Below, in pieces: positions 1 to 10,987 of a stretch of DNA of 64,000 nucleotides; within the stretch, counting starts at the first letter, position 1; every line of letters starts with the position of its first letter. A model generated the notes under the pieces. The model ran no database searches, was not told the DNA's origin, and saw only the letters and a list, made by a program, of their open reading frames with translations. The stretch covers positions 1,620,166 to 1,684,165 of the forward strand of contig CM052362.1 of assembly GCA_028551475.1 (NCBI GenBank), read 5' to 3'. Source of the stretch: Casuarina equisetifolia (lineage: Eukaryota > Streptophyta > Magnoliopsida > Fagales > Casuarinaceae). Made by a program: the position numbers and the translations under genes.

Positions 1-115
1 AATAATGGAGGTTTGTTAAACCCTATAACAGCTAAACCTTTGTTAGAAGCCAAAGTATGGATCTATTCTATGATGTTAATCCTCTTAATCAGAGAACCTG
101 GCTCTTGATGCCAAT
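1..115 (-). mobile_element. Copia-type gag N-terminus and primer-binding site, minus strand (cut by window edge)
   Basis: Read on the minus strand, the sequence after the LTR end gives TGGCATCAAGAGC, which resembles the initiator-tRNA-Met primer-binding site of plant copia elements. It is followed by a reading frame starting near LAxNKGLAVxGFNKPPLF. That frame matches the gag start of the plus-strand copy at 4018, and the N-terminal gag family (DUF4219/UBN2 type) of SIRE-like copia elements. The rest of the element lies outside the window. I infer the class from the primer-binding site plus the gag similarity; no enzyme domain is visible here. Confidence 0.7.
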
Positions 116-1885
116 TGTTGGGTTTTATGGCTTAACAAGAAAGGGGGTTGAATTGGTTAAGCTAAGAATTAATCATAATTTTTCTTTTCTTTAACTAGTT
201 CTAGGAGCTCATACAAATCACATAATTTTAGCAAACAATTTGACACACTAATTAGTTACATACAACAAGTTATTATTAATTGAATGACAAACTAACCCAC
301 AGATAAGACAACAAGTTTATATCAAGTCAAAGGCTAAATAGTTATCAATAATCAGCAACCCAAAACCGTGCAAGTAAAGGAAAGAAAAACACCAAATTTA
401 TCACGGTGGTTCGATACTCAATCCTTGAGCCCTATGTTCACTATTTTCTCCTTCAACTCAACAAGTTAAAGTCTACTTTACTTTAAGCTTGGAGAATTCC
501 TCTCCTACATTCCAGAACTCCTTAACAAGGAGTCAATTTATCCACAGTTACAAAGTTTAGGTTGAGCTAACCTTAGTACATCAAGCAAATCCTTAAATGT
601 GTAATGCTAGTGAGGAATAATGCTTCTTAAAGAGCTAATTGAAGATAAACAAACTTAATTCAAGCTCTAATCATGAAACCCCCTATTTTCACAGAGTTAG
701 GGTTTTGGATTTACAAAGAAGTTTATGTGCTTATGATAATCAAAGCTCAATCAACACATAAAAAACTTAATCTAACAGTGAATATTCACAAGAATATTAG
801 TTTGAAGGAATATCATCGAAGATATAAAATAGCTTCACAGTTTGATGAAGAGAGTAGTCGGATTTAAGATCTTTTTGTAGGTCTTAAGCATAAACTCGAT
901 TCTTCTCAAAGTATGATGTATATTTCTCCAAAAGAATATATCCAAATCTCAAACAAACACCTTATTATATAGGATTCAAAAACTTCAATCTTTCTAAGGT
1001 TTCAGTTCAAACCTAAACTTCCCGTTAAGCTCCTCCCGTTGAGATTTGACATAAACTCCATCGTGCAATAGTAGAAACGACAATTAATGCAACATAATGG
1101 CTGTTCTAACAGATTGAACACCTCAACAATATTCCCGTTAGACCATTGGCAATAGAGAAAGAGGAAAGAGTGAGTTGGCAAAGGGGCTTAGGGCTTCTTC
1201 GACTGTTTGCTCGATTAAGAGCTATTTGCTCTCAACACTAAGTGAAACGGCAGCGTATCAATTTGCTTCACCACTTAGGCTTGGGTAGGACTTTGTAATG
1301 TAGCTTAACGAGCCAACATAGTTCAATCTAGCAGTCTAATACAACTCGGGCTGGTGCAGCTTGGTCTAACAAATCAATGCAGCTCGGGCCAATGCAGCTT
1401 GGGCTAATGCATCTCGATCCAGCATATTAGTGTATCTAGGTTCAGCAAATTAGTGCATCTCGGTCTAGGAAATCAATGTATCTTGGTCTAGCAAATCAGT
1501 GTATCTCGGTCCAGCAAATCAATGCATCTTGCTCCAACCTTATACGATCACTTTGTAAAATAACTTTTATCCCCTTTTTCCTTTTAATGTGCACCTATAA
1601 GTACATAAGAGCAAGTATCATTTTTTCTTTAAATTTATTAAAATATATTTTATTATTATTATTTATTCATCTAAAACATCACCCATATAAGATATTTCTC
1701 AAGGTCACTTCATAAGGATGTTTTGTATAAAAAGTGTAGGAACTCGACTATTTTATAATATCATTAATTGATATTACAATTTGTACACCTTTTACTTCCT
1801 ATGATTTTCTTTTGCACATAAAAAAATATTTCAAGAAATAATTCACAAATATATTTTGTCACAACAAAACCCTTATTTTCTAACA
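116..1885 (-). repeat. 5' LTR of the minus-strand copia element
   Basis: On the minus strand this starts TGTTAGAAAATAAGGG and ends CCCAACA immediately before the primer-binding site. Its first ~200 bases align with the first ~200 bases of the plus-strand LTR at 2433, sharing a long stretch around the motif AATTAATGATATTATAAA. Both also share the polypyrimidine CAACCCCC near the LTR end. The length of about 1.77 kb suits a large SIRE-like LTR. A 23-bp minisatellite lies inside it at about 1430-1525. Confidence 0.7.
1340..1535. repeat. 23-bp minisatellite inside copia LTR
   Basis: At least five adjacent imperfect copies of a 23-bp unit run through 1430-1525. The core is TGYATCTCGGTCTAGCAAAT, with substitutions but little length change. 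A looser, more G+C-rich version extends left to about 1340. The plus-strand sister LTR does not carry this array, so it probably expanded after the two copies separated. Confidence 0.75.
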
Positions 1886-2432
1886 TTCTTCGCTGGTGGT
1901 GACACTTTTCTTATGTTCTTCACTTCTATATAAGGCTTGTTTCCATCGTAGGCTTTCTTCATAGCCATTTCCCAATTTCCTTTTCCTTATGTCTATTTCC
2001 TTTTTCTTTCTCCAATTTGAATAAGAATGTATCTAGTCTCAATTATTGTCTTCATTAATTCATTTGAATTGGCCAAAGAAAGAAAATCTTATTCTTCTAT
2101 TGAAAGCATCCCATAATAGTGACCAAGAATGATTTTTCTTCCCTTTCTCACAAACTTTCACATAAAGGAGAAGGAACCATACCAAGTAACTATTCTGCTT
2201 TTTAATGGTGGCACAAATCCTAAATTAATTTCTCCAAACTTCAAATTCCAATTTTGATCATCTCATAAAACTTGAACAAAAACTTCCCTTTCAAAAACCC
2301 TAATGTGATTTTCCAAATTTTTCTTCAAACTTCAAATCCCAATTTCCTTTATAGGATCATCTTATAAAACTTGAACATAAACTTTCCTTTTTGCAATAAC
2401 AAGTTTTCTCTAAAAAACCCTAATGTGATTTT
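1886..2432. other. Spacer between two head-to-head copia LTRs
   Basis: This is a 547-bp AT-rich stretch with no convincing ORF. It contains a local duplication: the pattern 'aacttcaaattccaattt...atcatctcataaaacttgaacaaaaactt' near 2235-2290 recurs near 2330-2390. It is the sequence shared upstream of both outward-facing LTRs, so transcription from the two elements would diverge from here. Confidence 0.5.
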
Positions 2433-3953
2433 TGTTGGAAAAAGATGTGTTTTGTTGTGAAAAATTTTGTTTGTCTATGATGAATAAATGTTTGTCATAT
2501 CTTAGTGTGCAAACATTGAATGATAGGGAAGTAAAAGGTATGCAAATTATAATATTAATTAATGATATTATAAAGTAGCCAAGTTCTTACATTCTAATAC
2601 AATGTAATATTATCGTATTCTAGATGAATTTCTCCTAAGCATGAAATAGTATGATATTCACAAAAATGCATGATATGTATATGTATATCAAAGAATGTGA
2701 TGCTTGTGTTTACTTTTTTGAAGGAAGGCTATACTAAGGAGGCTTAATTAACATGATAAGGTTATTAAGAAGCTTAGCTCATGTTTATCTTAAAATGCTC
2801 AGGCCCGTGCTGTGTTTCTTAAGAAGCTAAGCTTGTGTTTGCTTTAAAAAGTCCAACCCATGTTTTATCTTAAGACACTTAGGCTCATGCTAAAGCTTAT
2901 ACCCCGATCTGACCCGAGTTTGCATTATTCAAAATGGTCAGATGCTTTATGAAATGATGCTATTCAATTCACAGTATCACTTAAGTGCCTAAATCAATTA
3001 GAAGCCCTAACTTCTATCTTGAAACAGTGATGCCTATCTTTGTCTCTTTCTTCGCAGTTGCATGTCTATTCCTCCAATGGGAAGATTTGTAAATGAGTTG
3101 ATTAAAATGTCATAAAAGGTGCAAGAAATGGTTGAGTGATGATGATGGGTTTGATTTGAAACCCAAAATGAGGTACTTGCTCTACTCTCTCAACGAGAAG
3201 AAGCCTTTGATATGATTATTGATATAAAAGCTCGAAATCAACTTTATTATGGTATCGATCTTGAAAAAGAAGTTTTATTGCATGATCTGAGCAAGAGCTT
3301 GTGAAGTCCATTGAGATAATCAACTGTATTATCAAGTTCAAGCTACACATTTCAACTTCGTGAAGAAGTTCGGTGATATTCCTTTACATTCATATTCTTA
3401 TGAATATTCACTACTGGATATATTTTTTTATGTGCTAATTAAGCTCTAATTATCATTTGCACGTAAACTACTTTGTAAATCCAAAACCCTAATATGATGA
3501 TATTTAGGGGTTTCGTGGTTAGAGCTTGGATTGACATTATATATCTTCAATTAGTTCTTTGATAAGAAATATTCATCACAAATCATATATCTTTGAGTAG
3601 TTACCATTGTATTGAGGTTGAGTCAACCTTATCATTGTAATTAATGACTTATGTAACTGCTTGAAGAGGAGTTGGAAAGTGGGTAGAAAGTTTTCTCCAA
3701 CTTTGTTAGTAAAGCAAAATCCAACTGGTTGTGTTGGAGGAAAAAAAGGGTGGAAGTAGGTGAAAAGGGCCGAACCACCATAGAAAATTTGTTATCTCCT
3801 CTTGTTATCTATACTGGTTTTATACTTGCTTGAGTATTTATCTATCGGTCTTATTTGATTTGGTATTGTTGGATTAAATTAGGTCATTGTTGTGTTACCT
3901 TTTTTAGAAAACCAATTCAACCCCCTTTTCTTAGTTGACCATTATACCTTACA
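2433..3953 (+). repeat. 5' LTR of the plus-strand copia element
   Basis: It starts TGTTGGAAAAAGATG and ends TACCTTACA directly before the primer-binding site. The 5' part aligns with the minus-strand LTR that starts at 1885. The length is about 1.52 kb. It holds its own imperfect internal repeats near 2750-2900, where short segments reading 'agcttgtgtttgctttaaaa' and 'ctcatgtttatcttaaaa' recur. No matching 3' LTR was recognised downstream. Confidence 0.7.
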
Positions 3954-3955
3954 AT

Positions 3956-3968
3956 TGGCATCAAGAGC
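3956..3968 (+). other. Copia primer-binding site
   Basis: TGGCATCAAGAGC follows the LTR end by two bases and resembles the 3' end complement of initiator tRNA-Met (canonical TGGTATCAGAGC) used by most plant copia elements. The same sequence is found in mirror position at the left edge of the window. Confidence 0.75.
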
Positions 3969-4017
3969 TAGGTTCTTTGATCTAAAGGCTTAACATCCTA
4001 AAGTAAATCCTTATAAT

Positions 4018-4225
4018 GGCAATAGAAAAAGGTGTAGCTGTTATGGGGTTTAACAAATCACCTCTATTTGATGGAATAAATTATAGACATTGAAAGCAAC
4101 TAATGCAAGTGTTCATTACAAGTTAAGATTTGGAAGCTTGGCAAGCTATCAGGAAGGGTATTGTGTTACCTGAAACTAATGAGTGGAGTAAAAATGAAGC
4201 TAAAGTCATGGGGGTTGAATGCTAA
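4018..4225 (+). pseudogene. Copia gag N-terminal fragment
   Basis: An ATG 50 bases after the primer-binding site opens a frame with the gag start MAIEKG..VMGFNKSPLFDG followed by NYRHW and, after one in-frame stop, EAWQAIRKG. The residues FDG.NY.HWK are the hallmark of the plant copia gag N-terminal domain and match the intact copy at 54577. The frame carries a TAG and ends in unrelated AT-rich sequence at about 4225, so it is a remnant. Nucleocapsid and protease parts are missing. Confidence 0.75.
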
Positions 4226-4484
4226 GGCTATGAACATGATATATAATGATATATATGTAGGATTTATGCTTATATGAAATTATAGACAAGACATTTTGAT
4301 AAGACATACTAGGATTTAGAGCTTATTATATTGCCTTAAGGTTGCAAAATTGTTGTTTGTGAATGTATGTATCAAACCAAGAGAGTTTTTATAAGAAATT
4401 GTGAGAGGTCTTGTTTGGTTGGTAGCTGAAAAGCTCGTTTCATAGTAACCATTACACAAGGCGGTCTTGTCACGTTAGTTGGCT

Positions 4485-6010
4485 GTCAAGACTGCCTTTT
4501 TGAATGAAACTCTAGATAAAGATATCTATGCAGTGCAACCTGAATATTTTGAGGCATTTGATGAAAACTTAATTGTATAGGCATTTATTGTTTTGAGTAA
4601 GCTCCCCAACCTTAGCACCTGAAGTTTTGTAGTTTTATAATTTCAAACAATTTTGTTGTAATGATGATAGATTATATTATATATGTTAATCTACAAAGAT
4701 CAATGGAAGAAGAGTAAATTTTCTTGATTCCTTATAAGGACGATATCTTGTTGATATGCAATTTTGAAGGTTACTCCATGATATGAATCATTTGATATTG
4801 AAGTAATTAATGTATAAACTTTGATGAGAGTGCATCACTAGAGTAGAGATTTGTAGGACAAGTTTGGAATATTTTATTAGTGACCATTGTTGCTTGAATG
4901 TTGATATCTGGTGTGGTGACTTTTGGCTTAGGCATTTAGATGAGTTGGTATTATTATTGCCTATTGTTGATCCTTTCTCATAAAGGCACATGAAGGTTAT
5001 ATTTTTAAATATGTTTGGTATTTGAGGTTGTAAACATATAAATATTTTAATCCTTGTGGGTGATAAACCAAACTTGTTGTAGTGCCTTAAAGCTAAGTTG
5101 AGAAAGTGATATTAAATGATAGTGTCATGAAATAGCATACTTGAAAGTTCCATTTATCTGGATGCTATAATAGACTAACATAACACTTTAGGTAAAGTTC
5201 TTTAACATTAGTCAAATCTTAGTTACAACCATTGGGTTGTTATTGAAACATTTTGAGATCCTTTAATATATATGTTATCTCGTATACATTTAAGTGGATG
5301 ATGAAAGATTTGAATCTTTTAATGATAGTAAGGATTATGTTATGAAATTATTGTTGGCAATATTGTAGCATGCTATAATGCAGCTACTAGACTGATTTGA
5401 CTGATGGACCTTGTAAAGCAGTTTACAAACTTAAAAAAGTCATTAGACTTGTAAGAAAGTTAATGTAAATTTGTTTTAATTGCTGGAATTTTTTAATTAT
5501 ATTATGAGGTTCAAAAGTGTTATATTGTTTGTCAACACAGTAAGTGTATCATAAGGTCTAAGCATAAATAAATTCTTATTCTTAACAATTATTGAAAGGA
5601 TAAGATAGGTAACATATGTTACATTGATACAGATGCTAGGGTTTTACCCTCATATTTTACAATTGTTTTGGTTGTTTATTCCAACTGTTTTTGTTATTTA
5701 TCCCACTATTAAGGTCTTTATTGTTATATTTTGAATGACATGTCATAAGTATGAACTCAACAACATCTTTGATGCAATTGTTTAGTGGGAGCCCTTTTAA
5801 TGTCTCTACTTTGAAATAAAAGAGAATTTGTATTATTTGATAGTTTTAACTATTAAAAGGAAAGTAAAGAATGGTGACGTTACATTGAAGCACATTAGAA
5901 CATATGCTATGTTAGTTGATCCACTTACTAAAAGGTTAAGACCTTATGTATTGCAAAAGCATGTTGACCATATGGGTCTTGATTCTTTATATGGTACCAT
6001 TATTTAGTGA
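4485..6010 (+). pseudogene. Degenerate copia reverse transcriptase / RNase H remnant
   Basis: Three islands of copia pol can be read. At 4485-4560 the frame gives KTAFLNETLDKDIYAVQPE, the conserved reverse-transcriptase block before the active site. At about 4723-4760 it gives PYKDDILLIC, matching the YxDD active-site block with Y-K-D-D. At 5868-6008 it gives the RNase H C-terminus, with HIRTYAMLVDPLTKRL followed by HVDHMGL. Frames shift between islands and stops are frequent. A purine-rich CAGTGGGAGTG at about 6078-6088 fits a polypurine tract, but the next bases (TATGCC..) do not resemble the LTR at 2433, so gag and pol may come from two different elements. Confidence 0.7.
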
Positions 6011-7822
6011 AAGCTTTTGCTCCTTCTTTAATGCTTTTGCTCAATGAGAGCTATTGATATTTACTGAACACTTCCGTTCAGTGGGAGTGTATGCCTAATT
6101 TATTGGTATGCATTGGTATGCATTATTACAACATCTGTTTGTTTACTGTTAAGTAAACGCTGAGTGATGTATATACATCCTTGCTATTTGAGTACTTGTT
6201 TGATTCACACATGATTGTGAGACATGTATGTGCTTGTTTAAAATAGGTTGTAAAGTCTTAGGTGTTGTGCAACCTTAAGCATTTGGCTAAAACACATAAT
6301 TATTGGTCATATGATAATGTCTTGTAGCACATATATCTGTTTATACTCAAGTAAATCATACAAGACATTTATATTCTCCTAAGACAGTTTGTCAATGATG
6401 TCTTGTCACTTTGGGGATGTCCTTTTGGGACAGTTAGTCAGTGACGTTTGTCATTAGAGGTGATATTCCCCTATGACGATTTTGTTGATGATGTTGGTCA
6501 TTAGGAGAATAGGACTAGTAAGGAGGGTAACAAAACATTTCTTTTTATGGTGTTACTCATCCACCACACTAATGTATTTGGTCTATGTTTGTAGAGTGGA
6601 GAGCTTTTATGACTATGGTAGGAGCTATGTCTTTAAATGGCATAGTTACTGCTATTATCCATGGGTTTGAAGCTTTATGTGATGAGATCGGCAAGAAGGG
6701 ATGTTTCTAAACTTTTGGACTAGCACAAAATTGTTTTTAAAAATTATTTTCATATATAGAAAATCTACTAGTAGTATTATTTGTTTTTATAATCATTACT
6801 ATAGCCCAAATGAGAGATTGTTGGCTTATTGTATGAACCTATATAATGTGGGCTTATATCAATGATGCATAAACTAATATTCCCTATTGTGGCAATGCAA
6901 TGTGATTCTGTTGGTCCATTTTAATTGTACACATGTTGTACACATATTCCCCTTATTGCATATATGGTATTGGCTAGTATGAACCTTTTGTCCATCTTAT
7001 AGACTTTGATGAGTGAGACTACTTGTATGGACACTTCATAATTGGCTAAGTCCCCCCTCTAGCTCTCCATTTGTGTACACCATACCTTGCTGTAAGAAGA
7101 AATTTGGAGACAACAATGTTGATTACTTTTATTGAGTTTAGTTATGGGAAAATGTCCTTCAGGGCATTTTCGCCACATTACCCACTATGCCTCTCTCCCC
7201 CATAAAATACTAAGCACACTTACTCACAAAAGACATGATGCACACATATAAAAATAATTGCTATTGTTCACACAAGTAGAGAAAAAGAGCTTTTATGCAA
7301 TCACCTTTTTGTTGCCTTCTTCCTTTGTTTTTTAAGCGGGTTTTTGGATGTCTCATCAAGCCAATATTCAAAGAGAATAGAGGAGAAGACTTAATTACAA
7401 TTTGCAACTCAAGAAACGGCAAATAATGGTATGTTTTCGGACCTATTTTGCATATTTTATGAAACCCATTTTGTTTTCTCCATGATTGGTGTTTTAATCC
7501 TATAAAAGAGCTTCTTTTGAGGCCATATTTTCTAACACGTGTGATATAAAAGCTTTGAAATGTACCCGACATAATACATTTAATTCTTTGCTGAAGTCAA
7601 GGGATTCTATTGTTTTATTTGGTTGTAGGGTCATGTGGAAGATGTGAGGCGCCAAGTGAACAAGGCAATTCAAGCTCGCCATGTCAGTTGCTCTTTCCCA
7701 TTCACTTTGAATAAACTCTTGGCATCTATAATTCCTTTTAAATAACTTGGTCAAGATGGAATATAATGAGTCAATTGTGTCTAATAGTCATTCTACTTTG
7801 AATTAAAGATGACAAAACAAAT
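6011..7822. other. Unassigned AT-rich DNA, possible copia 3' LTR at its left end
   Basis: The left part follows the RNase H remnant and a polypurine-like tract, so it may be the 3' LTR and flank of that element, but I could not pair it with another LTR. Two overlapping minus-strand frames at 7261-7572 and 7500-7754 look weakly coding in composition but match nothing I recognise. No RNA gene or promoter was seen. Confidence 0.3.
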
Positions 7823-9583
7823 TGATAACTTTATTTTGTATAGAGTTATTGTGACTAGTTTAGGCTTCATATATTATAGTATTTGTTAAATTATGTTTGC
7901 ATTTGCTTATAATTATGTATATTTTTTTTATTCACATAGAAAACCCAAAATAGAAGAAAAATGAAGAAAAGAAGCACCAAACCAAAAGAAAATAAGGAAA
8001 ACACACAAGGAGGATAGATGGACAAACACATGAGAAAAGAAAAAAGAAAAGAAAAGGTGTGTTTAAGGGAAAAAGAGGCGTGCAAGTGGGGCTTCTATCA
8101 AGCGTTATCGGGCATTATTGTGAGAAAAAGGTGAACAAGGGGTCAATTATCGATTATTAGGCAAAAGTAAAATCAGAGGAGAGAGAAGAAGGAAAAATGT
8201 GATTGGAGAAGAGGCGCATGCAACTTCTCCCTCGCTGGAAAGATCAGAGCCCATGGGCAATAGTGTGGCACTCTGAGAGCACTTGATAGTTGGGTGAAAG
8301 CCAATTGGCTGTGCATTCGTTTCTAGTGAAGGAGAACCATTTGCGCATTGTAAGAATTTTCAACGACCCACTTGCATTTTTCGACAGTTTCTGGCTATTT
8401 TCCAACAAGGAAGAAGTGAATCTCCTATCGCGGTGCAATTTTTGGTTGTTTTGCAGCATTTTCATAATGGTTTATGACAAAGAACAGTGAACACCATCTG
8501 CGCCTTTTTTGTCAAATCTACGTGTTTTGGTGGCAAATTTAGGTGATTTCTTTGCAGATCAACACTTTTAAGACCATGGTTCTGGCAGTTTTCATGAAGA
8601 GTGACGGCGGTGCATGGCAACGGCACGTGATAGCGTGTGGGGGCGGTGCATGACAGTGCGTGGCAATGGCGCGTGGCAAGGGCATATGACAGCGCGTGGC
8701 AATGGTGCATGGTGGTGGTGCATGGCGATGTGTGCAACGTGTTTTCTTCCTCTTTTTCTAGACAGCTTCTTCTCCTCTTCTTGATGTGCATATTGGTTCA
8801 ATGTTTTTGTGAATTAAAGACATATTGGTGACAAATTTTATGTTTTTAATTTACATAATGCTTTGTTTAATTTCTTGCATGGTTTCTATTCATGTAAATA
8901 TGATGTTTTAGTTCATCTTATTAGAGCTATGATGGAACTTGATTATAATGGTATGAATGTATGATTATTGTGTGTTTCGTGAGATATTTTATGAATGTGA
9001 AGTTGCATGTTACTAATCTTGATGCATTTGAGTGATTAGCTACCACTTAAATGAGTTGATTTGCATGTTAGAGACCAATAAGAAATAACACATAGTTGCT
9101 TCTTATAATGTGCAATCATGGATTAATATAGATAGACATATATCATGTGGTTTGTGTGGCTTTAGGTGTAAACTAGAATATTCACACATCTTAATGTACT
9201 TAGTTCATTTAATTCATGGGAAGAAATATAATGAATTAATGAGCTAAGTAGATTAGCTATACCTAGAAATAGGATAATGAATAAATTAGGAAATTCTGCC
9301 ATCACATAAGTAGAATCAATCTTACAAGTATAATTAATTGACATTCATATCTAGTGATTAAGTGAAATTGGATGCTCTAGCATTTTTTGTTAAGCAAGTT
9401 TAAGTTAAATTTAGTTGTTTAGTCAATGTTTTATCCTTTCAATTTGCTAGATAAACTTAAGAAATTGTTCACCATTAGTAATTAGTTAGTTCAATAATCA
9501 CCAATCTTTGTGGAACAATATCTTTACTTATCATTATATTACTTATTCGACATATACACTTGTATGTAGAATTTCATCAAACA
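7823..9583 (+). repeat. LTR of Athila/Tat-like gypsy family, copy A
   Basis: It starts TGATAACTTTATTTTG and ends in AATTTCATCAAACA, the mutated form of the family end TTTTACCGAACA. It aligns along most of its length with copy B (10988-12671) and copy D (23934-25161), including the block 'gcatttgagtgattag...cttataatgtgcaatcatggattaatat'. A G+C-rich middle (about 8200-8800) matches the middle of B and C in character. Flanking bases (CAAAT left, AAGAC right) do not form a target duplication, so this may be a recombined or truncated-element LTR. No primer-binding site follows. Confidence 0.75.
8600..8735. repeat. G+C-rich minisatellite inside LTR copy A
   Basis: Imperfect units built on GCGTGGCAATGG and GGTGCATGRC recur roughly every 20-24 bases over 135 bp. 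The corresponding place in copy B has only one short related piece (GGCGGCAGCGCGTGGCGGCGC near 11810), so the array grew in copy A alone. Reading frames across it on both strands are by-products of the repeat. Confidence 0.7.
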
Positions 9584-10987
9584 AAGACTTCCCAAGGTTG
9601 TGTACAAGTTTCAAGTATTAGAGAAATTGCAATTTAAGGCTAGAAACACACAGGCTTGGTTTGTTCAGATGAGTTCCATGCTGCACTCTGTAAAGATGAT
9701 CATTGATCGTGTGCTATATAGGGCTAGGAAATCAATGTTATCGCCTAGAATTAGTCTAGGATGTTTGGCCTACTCTCTTGGATAACTGTCTTTTAGTAGT
9801 AAAGAAAGATGGCTTGATACTCATTTAAGAAAGTGTGGAATGACTGTTGGCAAGGCAAAAACTTTCTTGTGTTGGAAGAATAATAAGGAATTTCTCCAAT
9901 ACTCCAATTTTTCAGTAGCCACCTTTTGTTGGAAGCCTAATGATATGAAAACATGTTGTACTTTCTAGGCCTTTGGCAAAAAATCATGATGCACTATTAC
10001 TACACATTCTAAATTCTCCAAGTTCTTTAGATTAGGAATGTTTTCCATATTTTACTGAATTTCCAGTTCCAATGATGCCTTGCCTTTTTATGTAAATGTT
10101 CCTCTGAATGCACAAGAATTCTTCTAAATATTAAATTTTAACTCTACTTTTTCTTCTTTTCCTAGTGACATTTTGCAGAAAATTAAATGAATGTATGCCA
10201 CTTTTACTGGCCAACCCTTAGAAAAAGTGCAAGAAGTCACTAAAAACCTATCTATTTCTGAGGTAATGTGCTTAGTCTTTTTTGTCTTTTTCCCCTTCTA
10301 CACTTGTTTGTTCATCATATAAAAATGGGAATAAGAAATGGCTACTATAGTGAAAAGTAATCATTGTTATTTTGACAAAATTAGATTTCAAATCTCATTA
10401 GAATTAAAAAGGAAAAAAAAGAAAGAAAAAAGAAAAAGAGATCATCCATTTTCTGCCTTGTCTTTTATATTTGTCAGTTTCTTGGCAGCTGATTACTGTC
10501 TTAGTACAGGATTGTACTCCATTGAAAACCACTATGACTTGCTCTTGCTGCCCATAATTGTAGGCACTGGAATTTGGACTCATTGATGGTGTGTTAGAAA
10601 CAAAATATATAGTAAGAAGAAAATAAAAGATAAAGAAATAAATGAAAAAATAAAAGTGAAACAAAAAGATAAAAGAAAAGGAAGAGGAATTGTTATTATC
10701 ACAGAATCAATCCGCCTGTTATAATATAACATAAGAACAAAACATATTTTTGAGATAATTTTGTTATTTGTTAAAAAATACAGCCATACTTTTTTTTCAT
10801 ACACAATTTCTAACCAATATAATAAATGATAATAAATGACAATATATGTGTTGATTGATAAAAAATATTGGAATGAATTTAGGTGGCATTAGAGAATTTT
10901 GAACAATAATTTCTTATCATTTGTATTTATATAATTTCTTTATTTATTTGTATCTAATACAATGGTCAAGATTGTAGAGGAGGAGGC
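9584..10987. other. Unassigned sequence between LTR copies A and B
   Basis: This 1.4-kb stretch is less repetitive than its surroundings. A 61-codon plus frame at 9600-9785 follows LTR A but has no recognisable motif. At 10590-10820 an A-rich stretch and its T-rich complement carry short inverted ends (gttagaaa / tttctaac), too short to call a transposon. I see no gene here. Confidence 0.3.

Noticed and set aside
9600-9785. Possible host exon starting MYKFQVLEKLQFKARN
   Set aside because: No motif, no splice partner and no family similarity recognised; it lies directly after an LTR end.
10590-10820. A-rich/T-rich region with GTTAGAAA and TTTCTAAC ends, considered as a MITE
   Set aside because: Inverted ends are only 8 bp in AT-rich DNA and no target duplication was seen.
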